Shown here: positions 53,858-63,874 of the stretch, one piece after another | Layout: the number at the start of each line of letters is the position of its first letter | How positions within the stretch are numbered: the first letter of the stretch is position 1 | DNA from: Williamsia herbipolensis | Lineage (GTDB): Bacteria > Actinomycetota > Actinomycetes > Mycobacteriales > Mycobacteriaceae | Assembly: GCF_000964005.1 (NCBI RefSeq) | Contig: NZ_JXYP01000041.1 | Span: forward strand, 1 to 64,000 | Length of the DNA stretch: 64,000 nucleotides | Reading direction: 5' to 3' | Program-made: the position numbers and the translations under genes | The notes under the pieces: generated by a model | Database searches by the model: none | Told to the model about the DNA's origin: nothing | What the model saw: the letters and a program-made list of their open reading frames with translations, nothing else

Positions 53858-53871
53858 GAGGTGACAGCCTA
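53850..53871 (-). promoter_or_regulatory. cca promoter with start-codon inverted repeat
   Basis: GCTGTCAC-GAG-GTGACAGC (53850-53868) is a perfect 8-bp-arm repeat spanning the GTG start and part of the TAGGCT -10 (53866-53871, minus). A protein bound here would block transcription start; if transcribed, only half of the hairpin would be in the mRNA. Confidence 0.5.
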
Positions 53872-53921
53872 CCGACCCCCGGATCCACCCGATCCGGCGT
53901 CGTCGACTCGCCGACCTCGCA

Positions 53922-54004
53922 CGTTCTCCGAACTGTCGCACCCACCGTTCTCCGAACGGGCACCCTCACCGTTCCCCGAACGGGGGGTTACAGGCGGCTA
54001 GCAT
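53922..54004 (+). promoter_or_regulatory. Triple phased GTTC-N3-GAAC repeats and nudix -10 box
   Basis: Three palindromic units CGTTCTCCGAAC(G/T) at 53922-53934, 53946-53958 and CGTTCCCCGAACG at 53970-53982, spaced exactly 24 bp. TAGCAT (53999-54004) lies 6 nt before the nudix GTG at 54011. The third unit covers the -35 position. Confidence 0.6.
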
Positions 54005-54010
54005 CGTGGG

Positions 54011-55180
54011 GTGTCAGCCGAACCCACCGAGCCGAATCGCGATGTCGCAGGACATCCGCGTCGTCGGCGCGGCAAGAGGCGCGGCGGTCGCAGGCGTGGT
54101 TCCGCGGCGGCGACGGGCATCGTCGCGGTCCCGAACACCCGTACGACGGACCCCCGTACAACGGACGACACCCCCAGCACCGCCGGCTCGACCGAGACCC
54201 CCGACATCGCCGCCGAGGCACCGTCGCCGTCCCGTTCCGACACCCCCACCGGCGGATCACGACGCGGCCGTCGCGGTCGGCGTCGCAAGCCCAGCCGCCC
54301 CACCTCCGACACCCCCGACAACGCCGTCGGCGGCTCCCGCGACGGCGACGTCACCGTCGCGGTCAAACCCTCCGATCTGCGTGCCGCCGTCCGTCCGGCG
54401 GGCCGCGCGCCGCGTTCGACGCCGGCCGATCCCGACGCCGACGCGGGCCCGCGCCTCCGAACCGTGCGCGAGACCTCGGCCGGCGGTCTGGTCGTGTCGA
54501 ACATCGACGGTCCCGCCGACGATCGATGCGCCGCACTCATCGGCCGTGTCGACCGACGGGGACGGATGATGTGGTCACTTCCCAAGGGACACATCGAAAC
54601 CGGGGAGACCGTCGAGCAGACCGCGATGCGCGAGGTCGCCGAGGAGACCGGCATCGAGGGCACCGTCGTCGCCTCGCTGGGCAAGATCGACTACTGGTTC
54701 GTCAGCGAGGGCAAGCGGATCCACAAGACCGTGCACCACTATCTGATGCGGTCGATCGGTGGTGAGCTCTCCGACGCCGACTACGAGGTCGCCGAGGTGG
54801 CCTGGGTCCCGCTGTCGGACCTGCCGAAGAAGTTGACCTACTCCGACGAACGACGTCTCGCCCGCGCCGCCGCCGACGTCCTGGACTCCCTGACCTCCGA
54901 CCCCGAACTCCTCGCCCGCTCCGAGGCCGACAACGTGCGCACCGAGCCCAACGAGTACGAGAAGGCCGCGGCCGCACGCAACCAGCGCCGCAAGGAGCCG
55001 GTGCGGGCGCCGCGTCCGCGCCGACGTCGCCGCGGCCCCCGACGTCCCGCCGCAGCCGATGGCACCCCGAGTACGGCGTCGGGCCCGGCGCAGCCGGAAT
55101 CGACACGGACGCAGCCCGAATCGACACGGACGCAGTCCGAGCCGAGGCGGGGCGCCCACGAGCCGCGTCACGACGGATGA
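54011..55180 (+). CDS. mutT4: Nudix hydrolase with basic extensions
   Basis: A 389-residue protein, about 140 longer than a typical mutT4 core. A Nudix box [23 protein letters not shown] (about 194-216) carries the canonical G, E, REVAEE residues and should hydrolyse nucleoside-diphosphate-X compounds. The N-terminus (1-130) is Arg/Pro/Thr-rich and disordered-looking; the C-terminus is Arg-rich and contains a 21-bp DNA repeat (QPESTRT). Position between cca and DUF6049 matches Rv3908. GTG is 6 nt after TAGCAT (leaderless). Stop overlaps the next ATG. Confidence 0.92.
   Translation: MSAEPTEPNRDVAGHPRRRRGKRRGGRRRGSAAATGIVAVPNTRTTDPRTTDDTPSTAGSTETPDIAAEAPSPSRSDTPTGGSRRGRRGRRRKPSRPTSDTPDNAVGGSRDGDVTVAVKPSDLRAAVRPAGRAPRSTPADPDADAGPRLRTVRETSAGGLVVSNIDGPADDRCAALIGRVDRRGRMMWSLPKGHIETGETVEQTAMREVAEETGIEGTVVASLGKIDYWFVSEGKRIHKTVHHYLMRSIGGELSDADYEVAEVAWVPLSDLPKKLTYSDERRLARAAADVLDSLTSDPELLARSEADNVRTEPNEYEKAAAARNQRRKEPVRAPRPRRRRRGPRRPAAADGTPSTASGPAQPESTRTQPESTRTQSEPRRGAHEPRHDG
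55091..55132. repeat. 21-bp tandem repeat in nudix gene
   Basis: Two 21-bp units differing at one base (55091-55111, 55112-55132) with a partial third. Encodes QPESTRT twice; copy changes keep the frame. Confidence 0.75.
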
Positions 55181-57774
55181 CCCGGCATCGACCGCCGGTA
55201 CGAGGCCACCGGCGCACCGGTGCACGTGCCGTCGCGACACTGCTCGCCGCGATCGTGGCGGCGATGTGGATCGCCGGGACGGGCCCCGTGGGCGCGGCAC
55301 CGTTCCCCGAACCCGCCGAGTTCGTCAACGTCGCCATCGACTCGGTGTCACCGTCGACCGTGACCACGTCGAGCCCGTCCACGGTGACCGTCACGGGCAC
55401 GCTCTCCAACGTCGGGGACCGACCGGTGCGCGATCTGGTGATGCGACTGCAGCGCGGCGACGCGGTGCAGTCGTCGACGGGCCTGCGGTCGTCGCTCACC
55501 CGCGACACCGCGCAGTACGAGGTCACGACGCCGTTCCGCGACGTCGCGTCCGAGCTCGACCCCGGACAGCGTCGGAGTTTCTCGCTGACCGTCCCGCTGT
55601 CGGCGCCCGCCGAACCCCAGTCCGGCGGCGGCACAGCAGGACTCGGTGTCGACACCCCGGGCGTCTACCCCCTGCTGGTCAACCTCAACGGCACCCCCGA
55701 TTACGGCGAGGCCGCCCGCCTCGACGACTCCCGCACGCTGCTCTCGGTGCTGGGCCTGCCGCCCGACCGGGGTCTCGCGACGACCGCCGCGGGAGCCATG
55801 GCCGCCGGATCGACCGGTGCACCGGGTGTGGGGACCGACGGTTCGGTCGCGCCGACGGTCTCCACGCCCACGCAGTTCACCCTGCTGTGGCCGCTGGCCG
55901 CGCCGGGTCAACTCGCCCCCGGCGTCCCCGGCGGCGGTGACTCCGATGTCCGCCTCGTCAGCGACGATCTCGCCACCTCGCTGAAGTCGGGCGGACGGCT
56001 CGACGGACTGCTCACCACCCTCGACGACGCGACGTCCACCGCGGACGCGCCCCTGACCCGCAGCACCTGCATCGCCGTCGACCCCGATCTGCTCGTGACG
56101 GTGCAGGCGATGACCACCGGGTACGTGGTGTCGCGCGATCCCACCGATCCACGCTCGGCCACCCGCGAGGGAACGGGCTCGGCCGCGGCGCGGGCGTGGC
56201 TGGAACGGTTGCGGACGATGGCGTCACGACTGTGCGTGGTGGCGCTGCCCTTCGGTCAGGTGGACCTCGACACCCTCGCAGCCGCTGCCGACCCGGCGCT
56301 CACCCGCACCGGTCTCACGTCACCGGCGGAGATCGTCGACACGATCCTGGGGGTCACCAGCCTGCGCAACCTCGTGGTGCCCACCAGCGGTGCGCTCGAT
56401 GCCACCGCCGCGAGACTGCTCACCGCGAACCGACTCGACCGCGCGCTCGTCGCGTCGTCGTCGATACGCACCGCGACGCCGTCGGGGACCGGCCAGTACC
56501 GCGCGGCCGACGTCGGCGTCGCGACCTACGACCCGTCGGTCACCACCGCGTTGGCCGCGATGGGCGCAGCGCCGTCGACCCCGGCGATCACGCCCACCGA
56601 TCAGCGGTTCGACCTCGAGTCGGAGTCTCAGGACAGTCGACGCGTCGCGGCAACGTCGGCGCTGACCTACTCGGCCATCGCACCGACCACCGGGTCGGCG
56701 GCGGCGCGGATCGGGGCACCGGTCGACACCCCCGTGGTGGGGCGCAGCGAGGTCGTCGTGCCGCCCGCGGTGTGGTCGGCCTCGGCCGACGACGCCCGCG
56801 CCGTACTCGACACCGCCACACTGCTGCTCGACACCGGTCTCGCCGCACCCCGGCCGCTCGGGACCGTGGCCGCCGACCTCACCGACACCTCCACCACTGC
56901 CGAACTCCAGACGCCCCCCGACACCACCGTCGGTCTGACCAGCCTCGACGCCGACACCACCGGGATGATCACGCGGGCGACGTCGATGATCTTCCAGATC
57001 GAGGCCTCGATGGTGGCGCGCAACGACGTCGCGATGTCCCCGCGCGCCTACGTCGCACCGCTGGTGGAGGACCTGATCCGCGCGATGCGGTCGGCGCCGG
57101 TCGACGACGCCGCAGACCGGCGTTCGATGGTGGCGACCGCCCGGGCCCGCGTCGCGGCGGTCGATCGCGCCGTCGACCGGATGCGTGATTCGGTCAGCAT
57201 CCTCGATCCCGGGGGGAAGTACACGCTCGCCTCCGAGCGCAGTCCGTTGCTGCTGGTGGTGCGCAACGACCTGCCCCTGTCGATCCGCGTCCGCCTCGAC
57301 ACCTCGGCACCGCCGGATCTCGACGTCGGCGACATCGGCGTGATCGAGATCCCGCCCAAGGGCACGCGACAGATCCAGCTGCCGACCGAGGCGCGGTCGT
57401 CGTCGTCGATGACGGTCACCATCGCCCTGGTGACCTCGAGCGGTGTCGCGATGGGCAGTCCGATCGAGTTGTCAGTACATTCCAACGCATATGGGAAGGC
57501 GTTGTTCATCATCACGATCTGTGCCGGCGTGCTGTTGGTCCTGCTGGCGGGCCGACGGCTCTGGCACCGGTTCCGGGGACAGCCCGACCCGGCCGACTTC
57601 GACCGGCCCGAACCCGATGAGCGTGAACGCCTGATGGCCGACAGCCGCTACCTGCACGGCGGGCACGCGGGCGCCGGTGCGGACACCCTCGAGCACCCGT
57701 TCCCCCGGATCCGTTCGGCCGGCGACACCGACCGTGCCCACGATCCCGAGCGTCCCGGCGGCCGCGATGACTGA
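55177..57774 (+). CDS. DUF6049 envelope protein (Rv3909-like)
   Basis: An 865-residue exported protein: signal peptide (1-41, cleaved near VGAAPFP), large Ser/Thr/Asp-rich extracytoplasmic region and one C-terminal helix (about 775-792) followed by a short acidic cytoplasmic tail. Family DUF6049; no catalytic motif visible. In mycobacteria the gene always precedes murJ, suggesting a role in peptidoglycan assembly. ATG overlaps the nudix stop by 4 nt and its 3' end overlaps murJ by 8 nt, so the series is one operon. Confidence 0.93.
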   Translation: MTRHRPPVRGHRRTGARAVATLLAAIVAAMWIAGTGPVGAAPFPEPAEFVNVAIDSVSPSTVTTSSPSTVTVTGTLSNVGDRPVRDLVMRLQRGDAVQSSTGLRSSLTRDTAQYEVTTPFRDVASELDPGQRRSFSLTVPLSAPAEPQSGGGTAGLGVDTPGVYPLLVNLNGTPDYGEAARLDDSRTLLSVLGLPPDRGLATTAAGAMAAGSTGAPGVGTDGSVAPTVSTPTQFTLLWPLAAPGQLAPGVPGGGDSDVRLVSDDLATSLKSGGRLDGLLTTLDDATSTADAPLTRSTCIAVDPDLLVTVQAMTTGYVVSRDPTDPRSATREGTGSAAARAWLERLRTMASRLCVVALPFGQVDLDTLAAAADPALTRTGLTSPAEIVDTILGVTSLRNLVVPTSGALDATAARLLTANRLDRALVASSSIRTATPSGTGQYRAADVGVATYDPSVTTALAAMGAAPSTPAITPTDQRFDLESESQDSRRVAATSALTYSAIAPTTGSAAARIGAPVDTPVVGRSEVVVPPAVWSASADDARAVLDTATLLLDTGLAAPRPLGTVAADLTDTSTTAELQTPPDTTVGLTSLDADTTGMITRATSMIFQIEASMVARNDVAMSPRAYVAPLVEDLIRAMRSAPVDDAADRRSMVATARARVAAVDRAVDRMRDSVSILDPGGKYTLASERSPLLLVVRNDLPLSIRVRLDTSAPPDLDVGDIGVIEIPPKGTRQIQLPTEARSSSSMTVTIALVTSSGVAMGSPIELSVHSNAYGKALFIITICAGVLLVLLAGRRLWHRFRGQPDPADFDRPEPDERERLMADSRYLHGGHAGAGADTLEHPFPRIRSAGDTDRAHDPERPGGRDD

Positions 57775-60700
57775 CGGCCCCGACGGCACCCCGCAGGATC
57801 GGGACGGCGAGAGCGCCGACACCGGTTCGCGGGCGGCGCCGCGTCGCATACCGGCGACCGGCGAGCCGCTGGGCGATCCTGCCCACGGCAGGGCCGCGCC
57901 GCGTTCCATCCGACCTGCCGGACAACGGCTCTCGGACCCCGGCGCGCTCGACGAGCCGGAGTCGACCCGGTCGCGTCGACGCACGCGCACCGAACCCCCG
58001 CCGCCGCGCCGCCGCCCGGCCGGGTACGCGCCCCTCGCATCGCAATACCCACCGCCCGAGTCCGCACCACGCATCGCCGCCCCGACGACCGGTGGGGGGC
58101 GCCGACCACCGCCGTTCGAGGTGGCCGGTCGCCGGACGGGATGGGACGGGACCGAGTGGGACGACACCGTCGACCCGCCGACCCGCCGGATGGCGATCTC
58201 GGCCCCACCGCACGCCGACCCGGGCGACATCGGCGAGGTCGAGATCAGCGACGAGACGATCCGGGCCCGGAAATCCGCCGCCGGCGCGTCGGCGCAGCGC
58301 GACGCCCGCCCCCGGCCGGACGACTCCGACGCGAGCGTGTTGCGGACGAGTGGGTCGATCGCGCTGGCCACCCTGATCAGTCGGATCAGCGGTTTCGTCC
58401 GCACCATCCTGGTGTTGGCGTCGCTCGGCGCCGCGACGGCGTCGTCGTTCCAGGCCGCCTACGTGTTGCCCAGCATCGTCGCCGAGGTGGTTCTCGGCGC
58501 GGTGCTGACCGCGATCGTGATCCCGGTCCTGGTGCGTGCCGAGGCCGAGGATCCCGACGGCGGAGAGGATTTCGTCAACCGGATCTTCACCCTCGCCCTC
58601 ACCACCCTCGGCGTCGCGACGGTCGTCGCGCTGGTGGCCGCGCCACTGCTGACCTACCTCAACCTCGGCGACGGCGAGGTCAACCGCGATCTCGCGACCG
58701 CACTGGCCTATCTGCTGCTGCCGGAGATCCTGTTCTACGGGATGTCGGCGCTGTTCACCGCCATCCTCAACATGAAGGGCGCGTTCCGTCCGGGGGCCTG
58801 GGCGCCGGTCTGCAACAACGTCGTCCAGATCGCCACCCTCATCGTGTTCGCCCTGATGCCCGGCGAGATCTCACTCGACCCCGTCCGGATGGGCGACGCG
58901 AAGCTGCTCGTCCTCGGTGTCGGCACCACGCTCGGCGTCGTGTGCCAGGCCGCGATCCTCCTGCCTGCACTGCGTCGCGCCGGGGTGCGGCTGCGTTTGC
59001 GGTGGGGGCTCGACGCCCGCCTGCGGGCGTTCGGACGGATGGCCGCGGCCATCGTCCTCTACGTCGCGGTGCTGCAGGTCGGGTTCTTCATCACCTACCG
59101 GATCGCATCGCACGCCGATGCCTCCGGCGTGAGCGTCTACGCGACCCACTGGCAGTTGCTGCAGCTGCCCTACGGCGTCCTGGGCGTCACGATCCTCACC
59201 GCGATCATGCCGCGGCTGTCGCGCAACGCCGCGGCGAAGGACACCCATTCGGTGGTCGACGACCTGTCGCTGTCGACGCGTCTGACCATGGTGGCGCTGG
59301 TGCCGATCATCACGTTCATGACGTTCTTCGGACCGGCGATCGCCATCGCGATCTTCAATTTCGGGCGGTTCGACCTGTCGGCGGCCGACCAGCTGGGGTC
59401 GGTGCTCAGCTGGGGTGCGTTCACGATCATCCCGTACTCGATGACGCTGGTGCAGCTGCGTGTCTTCTACGCCCGCGAGGACGCATGGACACCCACGGCC
59501 ATTGCGGTCGGCATCACCGTCGTGAAGTCGGTGTCGTCGTATCTCGGGCCCGTGCTGTTCGACGACGGTCAGACCGTGGTCCGATGGCTCGCCTTCTCCA
59601 ACGGCCTCGGATACGTCGTCGGGGCGATCGTCGGGCACATGCTGCTCCGACGTCGGCTCGGGCGGATCCGCATGACCAACGTCTCGCGGACCACCCTGCT
59701 CACCCTGGCCGCGTCCATCGGAGGGTGCGCGCTCGTGTGGGGCGTGTCGCAGGCGTCGGGCCTGCACCGATTCGCCTCCGACCACGGCAAGATCGGATCG
59801 CTGGCCTACCTCGTCTTCACCGCGATCGTCGCCCTCGGGCTCGTCTACACCGCACTGGTCCTCCTACGGATCCCCGACGTGATCGCGGTCAGCGTCAGCG
59901 TCCGGCGCATGCTGGGCCGGTTCATCCCGGCCGTCGCGCCGCGTTCGCAGGCGGCCGACGAATCCATCGCCGAGATGACCGTCGCGTTCCCGCGGATCAC
60001 CGGTGACGAGAGCCTCCCCTATTCTGGGCAGGTACAGGTGTTGCGGCGATTCGATCGCGGTACAGCCAGCTGGCAGGCATATTCGGTACACACCGGTGGT
60101 GCGGTGGGTGGATCGTCGCCCGATGCGCCTCGCGATCTGCGGTATCGACGGAGAGGAGTTGGCCTCGTGGGTGACAACCGCGTCGACCCGGAGAAGGTCG
60201 ACCCCGGCGCGGAGCGCGATGTCGATTCCCGTGCGGAGCACGACGTCAACCGCGGTGCGGAGCGCGATGTCGATCACGGTGGTCTGCACGATCTCCCGGG
60301 ATCGGTGAACACCGACCCCCGACTGCGCGCCCTGCGGCCCGACGGACCACCGTCGCGACCCGACGCCGCCCCGACCGCCGATGACACCGCCACCCGGGCC
60401 CGACCCGCGGTCGGTGCTCCCGGTCCTGCCGCCCCGGCCGACGCGAATCCGCCTGCGGCACCGACTCCTCCGACCGGCCCGAGCCCTGCCGGCGTTCCGA
60501 CACCGACGGGTGGACCGCCGCGTCGCGGGCCGCGCCTCGTGCCGGGTGCCGCAGTCGCCGGCGGCCGCTACCGACTCCTGCAGGCACACGGCGGCACGCG
60601 CGGACTGCAGTTCTGGCGGGCTCGCGACATCAACCTCGACCGCGACGTCGCCCTGACCTTCGTCGACGCCGATCAGACCTCGCCGCCACCGGAACCCGGT

Positions 60701-62086
60701 GCGGCCCAGGGCGTTCGCGGGGAGGGACCGCAGGCCGTGCTGTCGCGCACCCTGCGACTGGGCCGGGTCAACTCGCCCGGTATCGCCCGCGTTCTCGACG
60801 TGGTCCGCGGATCGTCGGGCGGCATCGTGGTCGCCGAGTGGGTGTCGGGCTCCTCGCTGGCCGAGGTCGCCAAGACCAATCCGTCTCCCGTCGGCGCCGC
60901 ACGCGCCGTCCGTGCCCTGGCCGCAGCCGCGGAGGCCGCGCACAGGACCGGCAGCTCGCTGTCGATCGACCACCCCGACCGCATCCGTATCTCCCGTGAG
61001 GGCAACGCGGTGCTGGCCTTCCCCGGCACCATCGCCGGCGACGACAAGACCACCGACGTGCGCGGACTCGGCGCGGTGCTCTACGCGCTGCTCCTCGCGC
61101 ACTGGCCCCTCGATCCCGACGGTGCCGCGAAGGCCATCACCAGCGCGACGACCGGCGAACCGATCGGTGGGCTGCCGGTCGCCGAACCGTCGGCCGCGGG
61201 CATCCCGAAGGAACCGCGCGCCGTCCGCGCCGACGTACCGTTCGAGATCTCCGCCGTCGCGGCACGGGCGTTGGAGGGCAACAGCGGGATCCGCACGGCC
61301 GCAACGATCCAACACGTCCTCGACCAGGCGACGGTCGTCGACCAGAAGACCGACCTCATGCCCGTCATCGGTGACGACACCGAGCGTCCGGCACCCGCCA
61401 CCAACGTCTCGCCCCAGGCCGCGGGGCGTGGTGGGTCACGTCTGTCGCTCTCCGACCGCTCACCGCGTTCGATGCGCGTCCTCGCGATCGCCGCCGCGGC
61501 CGGTCTGGTGATCCTGCTGCTCGTGATCGCGCTGATCGTCTGGCTCACCGACACCGTCGGTTCGTCGAACGGGCCCACCGACATCAACTCGATCATCACC
61601 TCGTCGGAGCAGCCCGGTCAGTCCGGCGCCGCCGCCGCACCGTCCGGCGCCCTGAGCCTGCGGTCGGTCACGGTGGTCGACTACTCCAACCAGACCGCCG
61701 ACTCGAGCACGAACGTCGGCAACATCATCACCGGGCAGGGTCCGGCGTGGAGCACCGACACCTATCGGGGCGGACCCCGCTTCGGCAATCTCAAGAACGG
61801 CCTCGGGTTGATGTTCGCGCTCGATCGGGCGGCCGCGGTCCGCACGGTGACGGTCCGAACACCGAACCCCGGTATCGCACTGCAGATCCGGATGTCGCCC
61901 TCGGCGTCCGCGGGATTCGACGAGACGACCCAGGTCGCCACCGCGACGATCGACCGCCCGACGACCACGATCACCATCGGCCAGCCGCGCTCGGCCCCGT
62001 ACGTCCTGGTGTGGCTGACCTCCTTGCCGCAGAGTTCGCGCGGCGGGTTCCAGGGGACCATCAGCCAGATCAGCATGGGCAGTTGA
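57767..62086 (+). CDS. murJ: MurJ lipid II flippase fused to pseudokinase and extracellular domain
   Basis: A 1439-residue protein (Mtb MviN 1184). Order: disordered cytoplasmic head (1-190), MurJ/MVF core with 14 helices (about 195-715), a Pro/Ala linker with three 24-bp-encoded repeats (60206-60277), a Ser/Thr-kinase-like domain (about 926-1190), one helix (1235-1261) and a C-terminal extracellular beta domain (1288-1439). The kinase domain lacks the VAIK lysine (VALTF) and HRD and DFG motifs, so it is a pseudokinase; in Mtb it is phosphorylated by PknB and binds FhaA. Flips lipid II for peptidoglycan. Confidence 0.95.
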   Translation: MTDGPDGTPQDRDGESADTGSRAAPRRIPATGEPLGDPAHGRAAPRSIRPAGQRLSDPGALDEPESTRSRRRTRTEPPPPRRRPAGYAPLASQYPPPESAPRIAAPTTGGGRRPPPFEVAGRRTGWDGTEWDDTVDPPTRRMAISAPPHADPGDIGEVEISDETIRARKSAAGASAQRDARPRPDDSDASVLRTSGSIALATLISRISGFVRTILVLASLGAATASSFQAAYVLPSIVAEVVLGAVLTAIVIPVLVRAEAEDPDGGEDFVNRIFTLALTTLGVATVVALVAAPLLTYLNLGDGEVNRDLATALAYLLLPEILFYGMSALFTAILNMKGAFRPGAWAPVCNNVVQIATLIVFALMPGEISLDPVRMGDAKLLVLGVGTTLGVVCQAAILLPALRRAGVRLRLRWGLDARLRAFGRMAAAIVLYVAVLQVGFFITYRIASHADASGVSVYATHWQLLQLPYGVLGVTILTAIMPRLSRNAAAKDTHSVVDDLSLSTRLTMVALVPIITFMTFFGPAIAIAIFNFGRFDLSAADQLGSVLSWGAFTIIPYSMTLVQLRVFYAREDAWTPTAIAVGITVVKSVSSYLGPVLFDDGQTVVRWLAFSNGLGYVVGAIVGHMLLRRRLGRIRMTNVSRTTLLTLAASIGGCALVWGVSQASGLHRFASDHGKIGSLAYLVFTAIVALGLVYTALVLLRIPDVIAVSVSVRRMLGRFIPAVAPRSQAADESIAEMTVAFPRITGDESLPYSGQVQVLRRFDRGTASWQAYSVHTGGAVGGSSPDAPRDLRYRRRGVGLVGDNRVDPEKVDPGAERDVDSRAEHDVNRGAERDVDHGGLHDLPGSVNTDPRLRALRPDGPPSRPDAAPTADDTATRARPAVGAPGPAAPADANPPAAPTPPTGPSPAGVPTPTGGPPRRGPRLVPGAAVAGGRYRLLQAHGGTRGLQFWRARDINLDRDVALTFVDADQTSPPPEPGAAQGVRGEGPQAVLSRTLRLGRVNSPGIARVLDVVRGSSGGIVVAEWVSGSSLAEVAKTNPSPVGAARAVRALAAAAEAAHRTGSSLSIDHPDRIRISREGNAVLAFPGTIAGDDKTTDVRGLGAVLYALLLAHWPLDPDGAAKAITSATTGEPIGGLPVAEPSAAGIPKEPRAVRADVPFEISAVAARALEGNSGIRTAATIQHVLDQATVVDQKTDLMPVIGDDTERPAPATNVSPQAAGRGGSRLSLSDRSPRSMRVLAIAAAAGLVILLLVIALIVWLTDTVGSSNGPTDINSIITSSEQPGQSGAAAAPSGALSLRSVTVVDYSNQTADSSTNVGNIITGQGPAWSTDTYRGGPRFGNLKNGLGLMFALDRAAAVRTVTVRTPNPGIALQIRMSPSASAGFDETTQVATATIDRPTTTITIGQPRSAPYVLVWLTSLPQSSRGGFQGTISQISMGS
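60206..60277. repeat. 24-bp tandem repeat in murJ linker
   Basis: Three imperfect 24-bp units (60206, 60230, 60254) encoding GAERDVDS, RAEHDVNR and GAERDVDH-type octapeptides just before the pseudokinase. Charged, likely disordered spacer. Confidence 0.75.
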
Positions 62087-62718
62087 CCGACGATCCCCTC
62101 GGTGTGACCGTCTGCGAGGACGGACTGGCCCGCCCGCCGTGGGCGGTGACGCCGGGCATGATGCGCGACTACTACGACACCGAGTGGGGCATGCCCGTCG
62201 ACGGCGAGTCGGCCCATTTCGAACGTCTCTGTCTCGAGGGCTTCCAGTCGGGTCTGTCGTGGGCGACCATCCTGCGCAAGCGTCCCGCGTTCCGAGAGGT
62301 GTTCTGCGACTTCGACGTCGACACCGTCGCAGCGTTCGGCGAGACCGATGTCGAGCGTCTCCTCACCGACGCACGGATCATCCGCCACCGCGGCAAGATC
62401 GAGGCCACCATCGGTAATGCCGCCGCCACGATCGCCCTACGCGACACCGTCGACGGGGGACTGGTGTCGCTGCTGTGGTCGTTCCGGCCCGATCGCACCC
62501 CCACCCCCGAGACGATCACCGAGGTGCCCACCTCGTCACCCGAGTCGGTGGCGATGTCGAAGGAATTGCGACGCAGAGGTTTTCGCTTTGTGGGTCCGAC
62601 CACGATGTACGCACTGATGGAGGCGCTGGGCATCGTCGACACCCACCTCGTGGGCTCGTTCCGGCGCGGTTCGTCCGGGGTGTGGGCGCCCGACGGCAGC
62701 CCGCGGGCACGGCGGTAG
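62083..62718 (+). CDS. tag: DNA-3-methyladenine glycosylase I
   Basis: A 211-residue base-excision enzyme that removes 3-methyladenine. Blocks DYYDTEWGMP, HFERLCLEGFQSGLSWATILRKR and GFRFVGPTTMYALMEALG match Tag; the catalytic-site Glu (HFERLCLEG) is present. Of the E. coli zinc ligands Cys4, His17, His175 and Cys179, only the first Cys and one His are kept (Tyr and Ser replace the others), so the zinc site is lost. Start is uncertain: TTG 62083 overlaps the murJ stop (TTGA); GTG 62104 is an alternative. Confidence 0.93.
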   Translation: MTDDPLGVTVCEDGLARPPWAVTPGMMRDYYDTEWGMPVDGESAHFERLCLEGFQSGLSWATILRKRPAFREVFCDFDVDTVAAFGETDVERLLTDARIIRHRGKIEATIGNAAATIALRDTVDGGLVSLLWSFRPDRTPTPETITEVPTSSPESVAMSKELRRRGFRFVGPTTMYALMEALGIVDTHLVGSFRRGSSGVWAPDGSPRARR

Positions 62719-62721
62719 CGT
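62716..62721 (+). promoter_or_regulatory. -10 box of leaderless nitronate monooxygenase gene
   Basis: TAGCGT overlaps the end of tag and lies 7 nt before the GTG at 62729; no Shine-Dalgarno. The gene may therefore be transcribed separately from murJ-tag. Confidence 0.5.
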
Positions 62722-62728
62722 CGCCGGG

Positions 62729-63796
62729 GTGAGTGCACAGCTGCGCGATCTCCCCGTCCCGCTCGTCGGTGCCCCCATGGCCGGCGGACCCACCACCGAC
62801 GATCTCGTCGTCGCCGTCGGCGAGGCAGGAGGGCTGGGCTTCCTCGCCACCGCCTATCGGTCGGCCGAGCAGATCAGGGCCTCGTTCGATGCCGTCCGCG
62901 AGCGTGGCGTTCGGCGCTTCGGCGCCAACCTCTTCGTTCCGGATGCCCCGGGAGCGCACGAGACCGATCCGGCAGGCGTCGCTCGGTACATCGAGGCTCT
63001 CACGCCCTGGGCGCAGGCTGCGGGCGTCGCGGTGCCCGAGGTGCCGTCGTTCTCGACCGCGGAGTACGCCGCCGCCCTCGACGTCGTCGTCGACCGGCGG
63101 GTCCCGTGGGTGTCGTTCACCTTCGGGCTGCCCGGCCCCGACGAGGTCGCCCGCCTCCACGAGGTCGACGCCGCGGTCGTCGTGACGGTCACCACCGTTG
63201 CCGACGCGCACGCGGCGGTCGAGCGCGGCGCCGACATCCTCTGGGTGCAGGGGCCGGCCGCGGGCGGCCACCGCTCGACCTTCACCGTGGCGCAGACGCC
63301 GCCGGAGGAGTCACTGGACCACCTCCTCCGAGCGATCGTGGATTCCGTGGAGACACCGGTGATCGCCGCCGGGGGAGTGGCCGACGGATCCGACGTCGCA
63401 CGGCTCCTCGGGCTCGGCGCCCGGGCCGTCGGCATCGGCACGTTGCTGCTGCGGACCCCCGAGGCGGGCACCAGCGCCCCGTACCGTCGGGCCCTGGCCG
63501 CGGCGACCGAACCCGGTTCGCCGGCGCACACCGTGCTCACCAGGGCGTTCTCGGGACGTCCCGCCCGTGGACTCGCCAACCGGTTCCACCACGAACTCGG
63601 CCACCTCGCGCCATCGGTGTTCCCCGAGCTCAACACACTGACCGGCCCCATCCGGCGCGCGGCGACGGCCGCCGACGACGCCGAGGCCATCACGCTGTGG
63701 GCCGGGGAGGGATTCGCCGCCGCCCGCGCGGTGCCGACGGCCACCGTGATCGCCGACCTCTGGCGCGCAGCGCTCGAGCACGGCGCCGGCGGCTGA
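62729..63796 (+). CDS. Nitronate monooxygenase family FMN enzyme
   Basis: A 355-residue TIM-barrel flavoprotein of the nitronate monooxygenase/2-nitropropane dioxygenase family. GAPMAGG at the start, the catalytic His181 in GPAAGGHR, and the FMN-phosphate block AAGGVADGSDVARLLGLGARAVGIGTLLLRTPEA are present. It oxidises propionate-3-nitronate or related compounds; some members act as enoyl reductases. GTG start after TAGCGT. It separates murJ-tag from sigM, an insertion relative to mycobacteria. Confidence 0.93.
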   Translation: MSAQLRDLPVPLVGAPMAGGPTTDDLVVAVGEAGGLGFLATAYRSAEQIRASFDAVRERGVRRFGANLFVPDAPGAHETDPAGVARYIEALTPWAQAAGVAVPEVPSFSTAEYAAALDVVVDRRVPWVSFTFGLPGPDEVARLHEVDAAVVVTVTTVADAHAAVERGADILWVQGPAAGGHRSTFTVAQTPPEESLDHLLRAIVDSVETPVIAAGGVADGSDVARLLGLGARAVGIGTLLLRTPEAGTSAPYRRALAAATEPGSPAHTVLTRAFSGRPARGLANRFHHELGHLAPSVFPELNTLTGPIRRAATAADDAEAITLWAGEGFAAARAVPTATVIADLWRAALEHGAGG

Positions 63797-63860
63797 TCCA
63801 CAACAGGAATCGATCCACAGGCGCCGACACGCTCGCCGATCGCGACGATGCGCACTCCAC

Positions 63861-63866
63861 TACCGT
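63861..63866 (+). promoter_or_regulatory. -10 box of sigM
   Basis: TACCGT lies 8 nt before the sigM ATG at 63875. Two GATCCACA sequences (near 63796 and 63813) lie upstream; they are one or two mismatches from a DnaA box and are weak. Confidence 0.4.
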
Positions 63867-63874
63867 GGCTGACC

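Noticed and set aside
53922-53982. LexA/SOS box
   Set aside because: The half-sites are GTTC-N3-GAAC, the reverse arrangement and wrong spacing for the GAAC-N4-GTTC SOS box.
58871-61315. Long minus-strand open frames opposite murJ
   Set aside because: Low-complexity Arg/Gly/Asp composition and exact mirror of the murJ frame.
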